From positions 2,046,001-2,110,000 of the forward strand of contig NZ_CP040889.1 in assembly GCF_006171285.1 (NCBI RefSeq): 64,000 nt of DNA, written 5' to 3'. The position numbers and the translations under genes are program-made. The DNA is from Leclercia adecarboxylata (GTDB lineage: Bacteria; Pseudomonadota; Gammaproteobacteria; Enterobacterales; Enterobacteriaceae). This document shows, in pieces, positions 25,632 to 39,222 of this stretch (position 1 is the stretch's first letter; every line of letters begins with the position of its first letter). The notes below the pieces were generated by a model. The model did not search any database, was not told the origin of the DNA, and saw nothing but the letters and a program-made list of their open reading frames with translations.

Positions 25632-25657
25632 GCCGGGTGGCGCTTCGCTTACCCGGC
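25632..25657. repeat. REP palindrome between mnmE and yidC
   Basis: GCCGGGTGGCGCTTCGCTTACCCGGC-type REP palindrome in the 103-bp gap; it probably protects the 3' end of the rpmH-rnpA-yidD-yidC transcript. Confidence 0.85.
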
Positions 25658-25667
25658 CTACTGAGGA

Positions 25668-27037
25668 TCAGGAATTTTTCTTTTCGCGGCTATGCAGGCC
25701 ACGTTTTTCCAGACCACGGTAGATCAGCTGCTGCTGAAGGATGGTCACCAGGTTGCTGACGATATAGTACAGCACCAGACCTGACGGGAACCACAGGAAG
25801 AACACGGTGAAGATGACCGGCATAAAGGTCATGATCTTCTGCTGCATCGGGTCGGTCACGGTGGTTGGCGACATCTTCTGGATGAAGAACATCGTCACGC
25901 CCATCAGGATCGGCAGGATGTAGTACGGGTCCTGTGCGGACAGGTCATGGATCCACAGAGCGAACGGCGCATGGCGCAGCTCAACGGAGCCCATCAGCAT
26001 GTAGTACAGCGCAAGGAAGATTGGCATCTGGATCAGCAGCGGGAAGCAGCCACCCAGTGGGTTCACTTTCTCGGCTTTGTACAGGGCCATCATCTCCTGG
26101 CTCTGACGCTGTTTGTCATCGCCCAGACGCTCACGCATCGCCGCAATCTTCGGCTGCAGCATACGCATCTTCGCCATGGAGGTGTACTGCGCTTTGGTCA
26201 GCGGGTACATGATGCCACGAACGATAAAGGTGATAACGATGATGGAGAAGCCCCAGTTACCCAGGAAGCTGTGGATCCACTTCAGCAGTTTGAACAGCGG
26301 CTGAGAGATGAACCACAACCAACCGTAGTCTACGGTCAGATCCAGGTGCGGTGCCACGGCAGCCATTTTGTCCTGGATTTCCGGACCAACCCACAGGGTG
26401 CTGGCCAGGCTACCGGTTTGACCCGGCTGAACCAGAACCGGCTCAGACTTATAGCCGATCGCGGCAATACCGTTACCGAGGTTCGCAGTGTAGAAATTAT
26501 TGGAACCCGCGTTATTCGGTACCCATGCGGTCGCGAAATACTGTTGCAGCATCGCCACCCAACCGCCTTTCGAGCTGACGTTCAGGTTTTCGTTATCGGC
26601 GATGGTGTCGAATTTGTATTTCTCGTACTTGGTATCTGGCGTGGAGTACGCCGCGCCACGGAAGGTGTGCAGCGCGAAGTTGCTGCATCACGACCGGTCA
26701 GGCCGCTCTGTGCCTGGTAGATAAACTGCGGCGTGGTTTCCAGTAACTGGAACGGCTCGTTAGAACCGAGCTCTTTCGGGTAAGTCACCAGCTGCGCCTG
26801 CTCAACATCACCACCACGGGTGTTGATAGTCAGCTCAAGCACATCGGTCTTAACCGTAATCAGTTTACCCTGGCCACTGGCCGGTACGCCCTGGTCGGCG
26901 GCGCTACCCGCTGCGGTGGTCGTTGTCTGCGTGACCTGCTGCTGAGGTTGAGGATTTTTGTCCTGCTCCCAAGCCTGGAAGATCATGAAAGACACGAACA
27001 ACAAAGCGATGATAAGAAGATTGCGTTGCGAATCCAT
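25668..27037 (-). pseudogene. yidC: membrane protein insertase YidC, disrupted by an out-of-frame deletion
   Basis: The N-terminus ([20 protein letters not shown], first membrane segment, to SGLTGRD) starts at 27037. At 26682-26686 the sequence jumps to the segment coding [16 protein letters not shown], in another frame. Compared with the remembered E. coli protein, about 93 residues (~274 bp) of the periplasmic P1 domain are missing. The remainder, including all five C-terminal membrane segments and SREKKNS, is intact. YidC is the essential Sec-linked insertase, and the core would not be translated from the normal start. Downstream of yidD and rnpA as usual. An assembly collapse is the likeliest explanation. 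Confidence 0.9.
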
Positions 27038-27039
27038 CG

Positions 27040-27297
27040 TTAGTGTTCTCTGGTATCAAAAGGTCCTGGAGGGACGGGATCGTCTCCACCTGGGTGTAAA
27101 GGGTGGCATTTTAATACGCGTTTCACCGTCAACCAACTGCCTTTTATCACTCCAAACCTGCGCAATGCCTCAATTCCGTATTGCGAACAGGTCGGTCTGA
27201 AACGGCAGTGTGGCCCGAGTAGCGGACTAATCAGGCGTTGATAGACCCGGATAAGGCCGATCAGGACCCGTGAGCCAGGCGACAGTGGCGGCGCCAT
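27040..27297 (-). CDS. yidD: membrane protein insertion efficiency factor YidD
   Basis: 85 residues, same as E. coli. A small membrane-associated protein with conserved cysteines ([11 protein letters not shown]) and the tail [13 protein letters not shown] that assists YidC-dependent insertion. Its first 37 bp overlap rnpA and it ends 2 bp before the yidC start, the conserved rpmH-rnpA-yidD-yidC cluster. Confidence 0.97.
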   Translation of the reverse strand: MAPPLSPGSRVLIGLIRVYQRLISPLLGPHCRFRPTCSQYGIEALRRFGVIKGSWLTVKRVLKCHPLHPGGDDPVPPGPFDTREH

Positions 27298-27620
27298 AAT
27301 TTTTCCAACGCTTCCGAGAGAGCACGGTTATCGAGGTCGGCAACCCCTTTTTTAGCCACCACCACGAAATCCATTGAAGGCAGTTCATGTTGACGTAAAC
27401 GGAAGCTTTCACGCGTCAGACGTTTAATCCGGTTGCGTTCATGCGCACGCTTAACGTTTTTCTTGGCGACAGTGAGACCGATACGGGGATGCCCCAGCGA
27501 ATTTTGGCGGCCGAGGATGGTGATTTGCGGCGTGCCAGCCCGTTGTGGCTGCTGGAAGACGAAAGTGAAATGAGTGGGAGTTAACAAACGTAACTCCCTG
27601 GGAAATGCTAGCTTAACCAC
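27261..27620 (-). CDS. rnpA: ribonuclease P protein component
   Basis: 119 residues, basic. It is the protein cofactor of RNase P, which matures tRNA 5' ends. The RNR motif region [19 protein letters not shown] (about residues 59-77) is intact. Translation starts at GTG (27620), as in E. coli. It lies 16 bp after rpmH and overlaps yidD. Confidence 0.97.
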   Translation of the reverse strand: MVKLAFPRELRLLTPTHFTFVFQQPQRAGTPQITILGRQNSLGHPRIGLTVAKKNVKRAHERNRIKRLTRESFRLRQHELPSMDFVVVAKKGVADLDNRALSEALEKLWRRHCRLAHGS

Positions 27621-27636
27621 TCAGGGGTTAGCTTAA

Positions 27637-27789
<153 letters not shown>

Positions 27790-28099
27790 CTAAACTTGAA
27801 TAAATTCAATGACTTTTTATGGAGTCCGAACGAATAACGAACGATGGACGCCGAAGCCATGGGTGATTAAAGAGGCCGGATTGTAATAATTGTACACTCC
27901 GGAGTCAATTCTCTTTCCTTATTTCCCGCGTCTTTCCGCACGTTTTTAGCGTGCAAATTGAGCTGCGTCAGACGCAGGAAATCGAGTCCCACGCGCCGGG
28001 TGGGGAATTATACGGGCTCCAGGGCAAATCGCAAGGATCGTCCAGGATCTTCGTTAGATCATTTAAGCAAAAAATTGTCGTTACTCATTAATTTTTCCA

Positions 28100-28381
28100 A
28101 TATGCGGCCTAAATCGCGGGGTCGCTTCGCCAGGATCGTTTACACTTACCCGGTTTCGGATCCTCCTGTGGATAAATCTGGAAGAAACTGTGAGAAACAG
28201 AAGATCTCTGGCGCAGTTTAGGCTATGATCCGCGGTCCTGATCGCGATCCCAGGATCCAGAGCAGGTAAAAAAACCGCAGATAGCGGTTCGCACGTCCCC
28301 CTTAACGCCGGGTTCTTTCGACGTGTGTCTACAATCACGACTATTCAATAGCTTTCTTTTTATGTTCGAGTGGAGTCCGCC
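28100..28381 (+). promoter_or_regulatory. dnaA promoter region with DnaA box
   Basis: The 604-bp rpmH-dnaA gap holds no further gene. TGTGGATAA at 28167-28175 is the complement of a perfect DnaA box (TTATCCACA), the autoregulatory site also present in E. coli. TATGAT at 28224-28229 is the likely -10 of the proximal promoter. GATC sites cluster between 28130 and 28260, consistent with Dam/SeqA control. The left part (27778-28000) presumably holds rpmH promoters; no specific site was resolved. Confidence 0.85.
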
Positions 28382-29782
28382 GTGTCACTTTCGCTTTGGC
28401 AGCAGTGTCTTGCCCGATTGCAGGATGAGTTACCAGCCACAGAATTCAGTATGTGGATCCGCCCGTTGCAGGCGGAACTGAGCGATAACACGCTGGCTTT
28501 GTATGCGCCAAACCGTTTTGTGCTCGATTGGGTCAGGGACAAATACCTCAATAACATCAATGGACTGCTAAACGAATTTTGCGGTGCCGATGCCCCACAG
28601 CTGCGTTTTGAAGTGGGCACTAAACCGGTCACCCAAACTCTCAAAGAGACCGTTAACGTCGCCGCTGCACCCGCGCAAACCGCGCAGGTTCATATGCCGC
28701 GCGTCGCGCCTGCGCCGCGGGCTGGCTGGGATAACGTCCCGGCACCGGCAGAGCCGACCTACCGCTCTAACGTTAACGTCAAACACACCTTTGATAACTT
28801 CGTCGAAGGTAAATCGAACCAGCTGGCCCGCGCGGCCGCCCGTCAGGTAGCGGATAACCCGGGCGGCGCCTATAACCCGCTGTTCCTTTATGGCGGAACC
28901 GGTCTGGGTAAAACGCACCTGCTGCACGCGGTGGGCAACGGCATCATGGCGCGCAAGCCTAATGCCAAAGTGGTGTATATGCACTCCGAGCGCTTCGTTC
29001 AGGACATGGTAAAAGCCCTGCAAAACAACGCGATCGAAGAGTTTAAACGCTACTACCGTTCCGTTGATGCGCTGCTGATCGATGACATTCAGTTCTTTGC
29101 TAATAAGGAACGATCCCAGGAAGAGTTTTTCCACACCTTCAATGCGCTGCTGGAAGGCAATCAGCAGATCATTTTGACCTCGGATCGCTATCCAAAAGAG
29201 ATCAACGGCGTTGAAGATCGTCTCAAATCCCGCTTCGGCTGGGGTCTGACCGTGGCGATCGAGCCGCCGGAGCTGGAAACCCGCGTGGCGATCCTGATGA
29301 AAAAAGCGGACGAGAACGACATTCGCCTGCCGGGCGAGGTAGCGTTCTTTATCGCCAAGCGTCTGCGTTCCAACGTTCGTGAGCTGGAAGGCGCGCTGAA
29401 CCGCGTCATCGCTAACGCCAACTTCACCGGACGGGCGATCACCATCGATTTCGTGCGTGAAGCGCTGCGCGATCTGCTGGCGCTGCAGGAAAAATTGGTC
29501 ACCATCGACAATATTCAGAAGACGGTGGCGGAGTATTACAAAATTAAAGTGGCAGATTTGCTGTCGAAACGCCGTTCCCGCTCGGTAGCGAGACCGCGTC
29601 AGATGGCGATGGCGCTGGCAAAGGAATTAACCAACCACAGTCTGCCGGAGATCGGCGATGCGTTTGGTGGCCGTGACCACACCACCGTGCTGCACGCCTG
29701 CCGTAAGATTGAGCAGCTGCGTGAAGAAAGCCACGACATAAAAGAAGACTTCTCCAATTTAATCAGAACATTATCATCGTGA
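28382..29782 (+). CDS. dnaA: chromosomal replication initiator DnaA
   Basis: 466 residues starting at GTG 28382 ([20 protein letters not shown]), the known enterobacterial start, with an in-frame ATG 12 bp upstream rejected. Domain I is N-terminal, domain II is a variable linker (~85-130), domain III is AAA+ with Walker A GGTGLGKT and Walker [10 protein letters not shown], and domain IV has the DNA-binding [15 protein letters not shown] signature. First gene of dnaA-dnaN-recF-gyrB, 4 bp before dnaN. An autoregulatory DnaA box lies upstream. Confidence 0.98.
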   Translation: MSLSLWQQCLARLQDELPATEFSMWIRPLQAELSDNTLALYAPNRFVLDWVRDKYLNNINGLLNEFCGADAPQLRFEVGTKPVTQTLKETVNVAAAPAQTAQVHMPRVAPAPRAGWDNVPAPAEPTYRSNVNVKHTFDNFVEGKSNQLARAAARQVADNPGGAYNPLFLYGGTGLGKTHLLHAVGNGIMARKPNAKVVYMHSERFVQDMVKALQNNAIEEFKRYYRSVDALLIDDIQFFANKERSQEEFFHTFNALLEGNQQIILTSDRYPKEINGVEDRLKSRFGWGLTVAIEPPELETRVAILMKKADENDIRLPGEVAFFIAKRLRSNVRELEGALNRVIANANFTGRAITIDFVREALRDLLALQEKLVTIDNIQKTVAEYYKIKVADLLSKRRSRSVARPRQMAMALAKELTNHSLPEIGDAFGGRDHTTVLHACRKIEQLREESHDIKEDFSNLIRTLSS

Positions 29783-29786
29783 TGCT

Positions 29787-30889
29787 ATGAAATTTACCGT
29801 TGAACGTGAACACTTATTAAAACCGCTGCAACAGGTGAGTGGCCCCTTAGGCGGCCGCCCGACGCTGCCAATCCTCGGTAACCTGCTGCTGCAGGTCGCA
29901 GACGGCACGCTGTCGCTGACCGGCACCGACCTCGAGATGGAGATGGTCGCACGCGTGACGCTTTCCCAGCCTCACGAAGCGGGCGCAACCACCGTTCCGG
30001 CGCGTAAGTTCTTTGATATCTGCCGTGGCCTGCCTGAAGGGGCAGAAATTGCCGTGCAGCTGGAAGGCGACCGCATGCTGGTGCGCTCCGGCCGCAGCCG
30101 TTTCTCGCTCTCCACGCTGCCTGCTGCTGATTTCCCGAACCTGGACGACTGGCAGAGTGAAGTCGAATTCACCCTGCCGCAGGCCACCATGAAACGCCTG
30201 ATCGAAGCCACTCAGTTCTCCATGGCGCATCAGGACGTTCGTTACTACTTAAACGGCATGCTGTTCGAAACCGAAGGGGAAGAGCTGCGTACCGTGGCCA
30301 CCGACGGCCACCGCCTGGCGGTCTGCTCCATGCCGGTTGGCGTGACGCTGCCGAACCATTCGGTGATCGTACCGCGTAAAGGCGTGATTGAGCTGATGCG
30401 TATGCTCGACGGCGGCGAAACCCCGCTGCGCGTGCAGATTGGCAGCAACAACATCCGCGCCCATGTCGGTGATTTCATCTTTACCTCTAAGCTGGTGGAC
30501 GGTCGCTTCCCGGATTATCGCCGCGTATTGCCGAAGAACCCGGACAAAACGCTGGAAGCGGGCTGCGATATCCTCAAGCAGGCGTTTGCCCGTGCGGCGA
30601 TCCTCTCCAACGAGAAGTTCCGCGGCGTGCGTCTGTACGTGAGCGAAAACCAGTTGAAAATCACGGCGAACAACCCGGAGCAGGAAGAGGCCGAAGAGAT
30701 CCTCGATGTCACCTACGCGGCGGGCACCGAAATGGAAATCGGCTTTAACGTCAGTTACGTGCTGGATGTGCTGAACGCGCTGAAGTGCGAGAACGTACGT
30801 ATTCTGCTGACCGACTCCGTGTCGAGCGTACAAATTGAAGATGCGGCCAGCCAAAGCGCGGCTTATGTTGTCATGCCAATGAGACTGTA

Positions 30890-30890
<1 letters not shown>
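29787..30890 (+). CDS. dnaN: DNA polymerase III beta sliding clamp
   Basis: 367 residues, one more than E. coli because of a one-residue insertion near [10 protein letters not shown]. The three repeated clamp domains are intact and the protein ends YVVMPMRL. The dimeric ring tethers polymerases to DNA. The stop overlaps the recF start (30890), so the two are translationally coupled. Confidence 0.98.
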
Positions 30891-34406
<3,516 letters not shown>

Positions 34407-34416
34407 GTCGTTTGTT

Positions 34417-34510
34417 CCCCTCACCCTAACCCTCTCCCATAGGGGAGAGGGGACTGCCCGGTGCGGTCTTTGCTCTCTCGCCCCTATGGGGAGAGGGCCG
34501 GGGTGAAGGG
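34417..34510. repeat. pair of CCCTC/GAGGG palindromes after gyrB
   Basis: Two units, 34417-34453 (CCCCTCACCCTAACCCTCTC...GAGAGGGG) and 34474-34510 (inverse orientation, ending GGGGTGAAGGG), sit tail to tail in the gyrB-yidA gap. The same sequence family recurs at 62712-62796 and inside the modular repeats. Confidence 0.85.
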
Positions 34511-34624
34511 AATAATGCTGCGCAAAAGAGGAATCCTCCTCTGAACCCCATCCCCCTTTTCTTTACTGTTTTTTGAGCGGAATCGCGTTAGCATGAGGAA
34601 AGACTCATTCCAACCGGGGATCCC

Positions 34625-35437
34625 ATGGCTATCAAACTCATTGCAATCGATATGGACGGCACCCTGCTGCTGCCGGACCACACCATCTCTCCCGCCGTTA
34701 AAAGCGCGATTGCCGCAGCCCGTGCCAAGGGCGTGAACGTGGTGCTGTGCACCGGTCGTCCGTACGCAGGTGTTCATAACTACCTCAAAGAGCTGCACAT
34801 GAATGAACCGGGTGATTACTGCATTACCTACAACGGCGCGCTGGTGCAGAAAGCGGCCGACGGTAGCACCGTGGCGCAAACGGCGCTGAGCTATGACGAT
34901 TACCGCTATCTGGAACAACTCTCCCGCGAGGTGGGCTCACACTTCCACGCGCTTGATCGCAACACGCTCTACACCGCTAACCGCGACATCAGCTACTACA
35001 CGGTGCATGAATCCTTCGTTGCCACCATCCCGCTGGTGTTCTGCGAAGCAGAGAAGATGGACCCGGCCACCCAGTTCCTGAAAGTGATGATGATTGATGA
35101 GCCAGAGATCCTCGACAAAGCTATCGCCCGTATCCCGGAAGAAGTCAAAGAGAAGTACACCGTGCTGAAAAGTGCGCCGTACTTCCTCGAAATCCTCGAT
35201 AAACGCGTCAATAAAGGCACCGGCGTGAAGTCGCTGGCCGAAACGCTGGGGATCAAGCCGGAAGAGATCATGACCCTGGGCGATCAGGAAAACGACATTG
35301 CGATGCTGGAATATGCTGGCTTAGGTGTGGCGATGGAAAACGCAATCCCGTCGGTGAAAGAGGTGGCTAACTTCGTTACCAAATCTAACCTCGAGGACGG
35401 CGTGGCGTATGCCATTGAGAAGTTTGTTCTGAATTAA
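34625..35437 (+). CDS. yidA: sugar phosphatase YidA (HAD, Cof type)
   Basis: 270 residues, identical in length to E. coli YidA. The HAD nucleophile motif is AIDMDGTLL (about 7-15), with a C2 cap and motif IV GDQENDIAML. It hydrolyses sugar phosphates such as erythrose-4-P and glucose-1-P in vitro. Monocistronic, with its own terminator, upstream of the dgo locus. Confidence 0.95.
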   Translation: MAIKLIAIDMDGTLLLPDHTISPAVKSAIAAARAKGVNVVLCTGRPYAGVHNYLKELHMNEPGDYCITYNGALVQKAADGSTVAQTALSYDDYRYLEQLSREVGSHFHALDRNTLYTANRDISYYTVHESFVATIPLVFCEAEKMDPATQFLKVMMIDEPEILDKAIARIPEEVKEKYTVLKSAPYFLEILDKRVNKGTGVKSLAETLGIKPEEIMTLGDQENDIAMLEYAGLGVAMENAIPSVKEVANFVTKSNLEDGVAYAIEKFVLN

Positions 35438-35461
35438 GACCCCGCAAAATGCGCGTCCCAT

Positions 35462-35487
35462 AACCCGCACCCGTTGCGGGTTTTTTT
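35462..35487 (+). terminator. yidA intrinsic terminator
   Basis: AACCCGCA (35462-35469) pairs with TGCGGGTT (35475-35482), followed by T7, 24 bp after the yidA stop. Confidence 0.92.
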
Positions 35488-35547
35488 ATCCCCGCAGGAA
35501 CCTTTCTTTAACATTCCTTTCACTGATTGTTCTTTTTGTGATCCAGA

Positions 35548-35579
35548 TTGTAGTACAACACAATGTGATTGTACTACAT
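35548..35579. promoter_or_regulatory. DgoR-type operator
   Basis: TTGTAGTACAA (35548-35558) and TTGTACTACAT (35569-35579), centres 21 bp apart, are two near-identical palindromic units of the TTGTAGTACAA type known for DgoR. They lie 109 bp upstream of dgoR, where the repressor would control its own operon and be released by D-galactonate. Confidence 0.75.
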
Positions 35580-35687
35580 TACAACCACGGCAATGACGAA
35601 TGGCATCACGTTTGTACTGCAAAATTGAGGCGAAATTCAGCGGTCGCGGTAAAGTAGTGGTGGACCTACAGAGCACAAGGACTCTCC

Positions 35688-36377
35688 ATGACTCTCAATA
35701 AAACCGATCGCATCGTCATCACGCTGGGCACCCAAATTGTGGGTGGCAAGTACGTTCCCGGGTCACCGCTGCCCGCAGAGGCCGAGCTGTGCGAAGAGTT
35801 TGAAACCTCGCGCAACATCATCCGGGAAGTGTTCCGCTCGCTGATGGCGAAGCGGCTGATTGAAATGAAGCGTTATCGCGGTGCCTTTGTCGCCCCGCGT
35901 AACCAGTGGAACTACCTCGATACCGACGTCCTGCAGTGGGTGCTGGAAAACGACTATGACCCGCGACTCATCGGGGCGATGAGTGAGGTACGAAACCTGG
36001 TAGAGCCCGCGATAGCCCGCTGGGCGGCAGAACGCGCCACCTCAGGCGACCTGGCGCAGATTGAGTCGGCCCTGAACGACATGATCGCCAACAACCAGGA
36101 CCGGGATGCCTTTAACGAGGCGGATATCCGTTACCACGAAGCGGTGCTGCAGTCGGTGCATAACCCGGTGTTACAGCAGCTGAGCGTGGCGATCAGCTCG
36201 CTACAGCGAGCAGTATTTGAACGAACCTGGATGGGTGATGAGGCCAACATGCCGAAGACGCTCCAGGAACATAAAGCGCTGTTCGATGCGATACGCCATC
36301 AGGACAGCGATGCGGCAGAGCAGGCGGCGCTCACCATGATCGCCAGCTCGACACGAAGGTTGAAGGAAATCACATGA
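35688..36377 (+). CDS. dgoR: galactonate operon repressor DgoR (GntR/FadR family)
   Basis: 229 residues. N-terminal GntR winged helix (about 10-75, LCEEFETSRNIIREVFRSL recognition region) and C-terminal FCD effector domain with the metal-site residues (D/H pattern including ADIRYHEAVL). It represses dgoRKADT in the absence of D-galactonate. The stop overlaps the dgoK start (ATGA at 36374). Confidence 0.95.
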   Translation: MTLNKTDRIVITLGTQIVGGKYVPGSPLPAEAELCEEFETSRNIIREVFRSLMAKRLIEMKRYRGAFVAPRNQWNYLDTDVLQWVLENDYDPRLIGAMSEVRNLVEPAIARWAAERATSGDLAQIESALNDMIANNQDRDAFNEADIRYHEAVLQSVHNPVLQQLSVAISSLQRAVFERTWMGDEANMPKTLQEHKALFDAIRHQDSDAAEQAALTMIASSTRRLKEIT

Positions 36378-37252
36378 CATCTCGCTACATCGCAATTGAC
36401 TGGGGATCGACCAATCTGCGCGCCTGGCTGTACCAGGGCGAGCAGTGCCTGGAGAGCAGGCAATCAGAAGCAGGCGTCACGCGCCTGAACGGCAGATCCC
36501 CTGAAGCGGTGTTAGCAGAGGTGACACAAAACTGGCGCGACAGCGCCACGCCGGTGGTGATGGCGGGGATGGTTGGCAGCAACGTGGGCTGGAAGGTTGC
36601 TCCTTATCTGCCGGTTCCTGCCCATTTCTCTGCCATTGGCGAACAGTTAACGTCCGTTGGCGACAATATCTGGATCGTGCCAGGGCTGTGTGTCTCCCGC
36701 GACGATAACCACAACGTGATGCGCGGCGAAGAGACCCAGCTACTCGGCGCACGCACGCTCTCTCCTTCTTCTGTCTACGTCATGCCCGGTACACACTGCA
36801 AATGGGTGCAGGCCGATACTGAGCAGATCGTTGATTTTCGCACCGTGATGACCGGCGAACTGCACCATTTGCTGCTTAAGCACTCGCTGGTGGGTGCCGG
36901 TCTGCCGGAGCAGTCAGCCTCACCGGAAGCATTTGCCGCCGGGCTTGAGCGCGGGATCGCATCCCCTGCCGTTTTGCCGCAGCTTTTTGAGGTTCGCGCC
37001 TCGCACGTGCTGGGAAACCTTCCCCGCGAGCAGGTGAGCGAATTTTTATCGGGCCTGCTGATTGGCGCAGAAGTCGCCACCCTGAGCGAGCAGTTCGCCG
37101 GGCAGCAGGCCATCACCCTCGTCGCGGGTTCATCGCTGACCGCACGCTACCGCCAGGCGTTCCACGCCATCGGCCGGGACGTGCAGGCGGTGGAGGGCGA
37201 CACGGCATTTCAGGCTGGTATAAGGAGCATCGCTCATGCAGTGGCAAACTAA
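36374..37252 (+). CDS. dgoK: 2-dehydro-3-deoxygalactonokinase
   Basis: 292 residues. It phosphorylates 2-keto-3-deoxygalactonate to KDPGal in the De Ley-Doudoroff-like galactonate pathway. The N-terminal IAIDWGSTNLRAWLY is the ASKHA-type phosphate loop of the DgoK family. It overlaps dgoR by 4 bp and dgoA by 17 bp, indicating tight translational coupling. Confidence 0.95.
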   Translation: MTSRYIAIDWGSTNLRAWLYQGEQCLESRQSEAGVTRLNGRSPEAVLAEVTQNWRDSATPVVMAGMVGSNVGWKVAPYLPVPAHFSAIGEQLTSVGDNIWIVPGLCVSRDDNHNVMRGEETQLLGARTLSPSSVYVMPGTHCKWVQADTEQIVDFRTVMTGELHHLLLKHSLVGAGLPEQSASPEAFAAGLERGIASPAVLPQLFEVRASHVLGNLPREQVSEFLSGLLIGAEVATLSEQFAGQQAITLVAGSSLTARYRQAFHAIGRDVQAVEGDTAFQAGIRSIAHAVAN

Positions 37253-37853
37253 TCTTCCCCTTATCGCGATCCTGCGCGGCATCACCCCTGACGAGGCCTT
37301 AGCCCACGTTGGCGCGGTGATTGACGCCGGATTCGACGCGGTGGAAATCCCGCTCAACTCCCCGGAGTGGGAAAAAAGCATTCCGGCGGTTGTGGACGCG
37401 TATGGCGACAGAGCGCTGATCGGCGCGGGCACCGTGCTGAAACCGGAGCAGGTGGACCGCCTGGCGAAGATGGGCTGCAGGCTTATCGTCACGCCTAATA
37501 TCAACCCTGAGGTGATCCGCCGCGCGGTGGGCTACGGCATGACCGTCTGCCCGGGATGCGCCACGGCGACAGAGGCCTTTACTGCCCTCGATGCGGGCGC
37601 GCAGTCGCTGAAAATTTTCCCGTCGTCGGCCTTTGGCCCGGATTACATCAAAGCGCTGAAAGCGGTGTTACCCGCCAGCGTACCAGTCTTTGCCGTGGGC
37701 GGCGTCACGCCAGAAAACCTGGCCCGGTGGATGAAAGCCGGCTGTGTGGGCGCGGGCCTTGGCAGCGATCTCTATCGCGCCGGGCAGTCCGTTGAACGTA
37801 CCGCGCAGCAGGCGGCAGCATTTGTAAAAGCGTATCGAGAGGCAATGCAATGA
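37236..37853 (+). CDS. dgoA: 2-dehydro-3-deoxy-6-phosphogalactonate aldolase
   Basis: 205 residues, class I TIM-barrel aldolase of the KDPG/KHG family cleaving KDPGal to pyruvate and glyceraldehyde-3-P. The motif [17 protein letters not shown] contains the Schiff-base lysine region (K near residue 126). It overlaps dgoK upstream and dgoD downstream (ATGA at 37850). Confidence 0.95.
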   Translation: MQWQTNLPLIAILRGITPDEALAHVGAVIDAGFDAVEIPLNSPEWEKSIPAVVDAYGDRALIGAGTVLKPEQVDRLAKMGCRLIVTPNINPEVIRRAVGYGMTVCPGCATATEAFTALDAGAQSLKIFPSSAFGPDYIKALKAVLPASVPVFAVGGVTPENLARWMKAGCVGAGLGSDLYRAGQSVERTAQQAAAFVKAYREAMQ

Positions 37854-38998
37854 AAATAACCAAACTCACCACCTACCGTTTACCGCCGCGTTGGATGTTC
37901 CTGAAAATCGAAACCGACGAAGGGGTGGTTGGCTGGGGCGAGCCGGTGATTGAGGGCCGCGCGCGCACCGTGGAAGCGGCGGTGCATGAGCTGGGCGAAT
38001 ACCTGATTGGTCAGGATCCGGCGCGCATTAACGACCTGTGGCAGGTGATGTACCGTGCGGGCTTCTACCGCGGCGGCCCGATCCTGATGAGCGCCATCGC
38101 CGGTATCGACCAGGCGCTGTGGGACATTAAAGGCAAAGTGCTGAATGCCCCGGTCTGGCAGCTGATGGGTGGCCTGGTACGCGACAAGATTAAAGCCTAC
38201 AGCTGGGTGGGCGGTGACCGTCCGGCAGAGGTGATCGACGGTATCAACAAGCTGCGCGGCATCGGTTTCGACACCTTCAAGCTCAACGGCTGCGAAGAGA
38301 TGGGCGTTATCGACAATTCGCGGGCGGTGGATCGGGCGGTGAATACCGTAGCGCAAATCCGCGAAGCCTTCGGCAATGAGATTGAGTTTGGACTCGATTT
38401 CCACGGTCGCGTCAGCGCGCCGATGGCGAAAGTGCTGATCAAAGAGCTGGAGCAGTATCGGCCGCTGTTTATCGAGGAGCCGGTGCTGGCCGAGCAGGCC
38501 GAGTACTATCCGAAACTGGCGGAACAGACCCATATTCCTATCGCAGCGGGTGAACGTATGTTCTCGCGCTTCGAGTTCAAACGCGTACTGGAAGCGGGCG
38601 GGATTGCCATCCTGCAGCCGGATCTCTCCCACGCGGGCGGCATCACCGAATGCTACAAAATTGCCGGGATGGCAGAAGCCTATGACGTGGCGCTGGCGCC
38701 GCACTGCCCGCTGGGCCCGATTGCGCTGGCAGCCTGTCTGCACGTGGACTTTGTCTCGCGCAACGCGGTGTTCCAGGAGCAGAGCATGGGCATTCACTAC
38801 AACAAGGGCGCGGAGCTGCTCGACTTTGTGAAGAACAAAGAAGATTTCAACATGGAGGGCGGTTTCTTTAGACCGTTAACGAAGCCGGGCCTTGGCGTGG
38901 ACATCGACGAAGCCAAAGTCATTGAGCTGAGTAAAAATGCGCCGGACTGGCGTAACCCTTTATGGCGTCATGAAGACGGCTCCGTAGCCGAGTGGTAA
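37850..38998 (+). CDS. dgoD: D-galactonate dehydratase
   Basis: 382 residues, enolase superfamily. It dehydrates D-galactonate to 2-keto-3-deoxygalactonate. Metal ligands and acid/base residues are seen in GLDFHGR, FIEEPVL and [13 protein letters not shown] on the C-terminal barrel. It overlaps dgoA by 4 bp; dgoT follows after a 224-bp gap. Confidence 0.97.
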   Translation: MKITKLTTYRLPPRWMFLKIETDEGVVGWGEPVIEGRARTVEAAVHELGEYLIGQDPARINDLWQVMYRAGFYRGGPILMSAIAGIDQALWDIKGKVLNAPVWQLMGGLVRDKIKAYSWVGGDRPAEVIDGINKLRGIGFDTFKLNGCEEMGVIDNSRAVDRAVNTVAQIREAFGNEIEFGLDFHGRVSAPMAKVLIKELEQYRPLFIEEPVLAEQAEYYPKLAEQTHIPIAAGERMFSRFEFKRVLEAGGIAILQPDLSHAGGITECYKIAGMAEAYDVALAPHCPLGPIALAACLHVDFVSRNAVFQEQSMGIHYNKGAELLDFVKNKEDFNMEGGFFRPLTKPGLGVDIDEAKVIELSKNAPDWRNPLWRHEDGSVAEW

Positions 38999-39035
38999 TG
39001 CGCGTCATACTTCGCGCCGGTGGTGCGTTGGCTGC

Positions 39036-39086
39036 GTTTTCTTACCCCGGTCACATACTTTTGTATGCTCCCGGGGATGCGAAAAC
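39036..39086. repeat. long interrupted palindrome between dgoD and dgoT
   Basis: CCCCGGTCACATAC (39045-39058) pairs with GTATGCTCCCGGGG (39063-39076) at 11 of 14 positions. The outer segment GTTTTC (39036-39041) pairs with GAAAAC (39081-39086). The whole could form a ~50-nt hairpin and lower dgoT relative to dgoRKAD. The rest of the 224-bp gap is AT-rich with no clear promoter. Confidence 0.75.
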
Positions 39087-39222
39087 TTGCCGCCTTCCCC
39101 CGATACGAATTATTTAGCGCATTCCGGTTACGTTTTTAATTAAAAAAATCAAACACACCCTCTGTAAATTACAGGGCATGGTGAGCGGCTTCGCTATGCC
39201 CAAAATCTGGAGACAGATTGCG

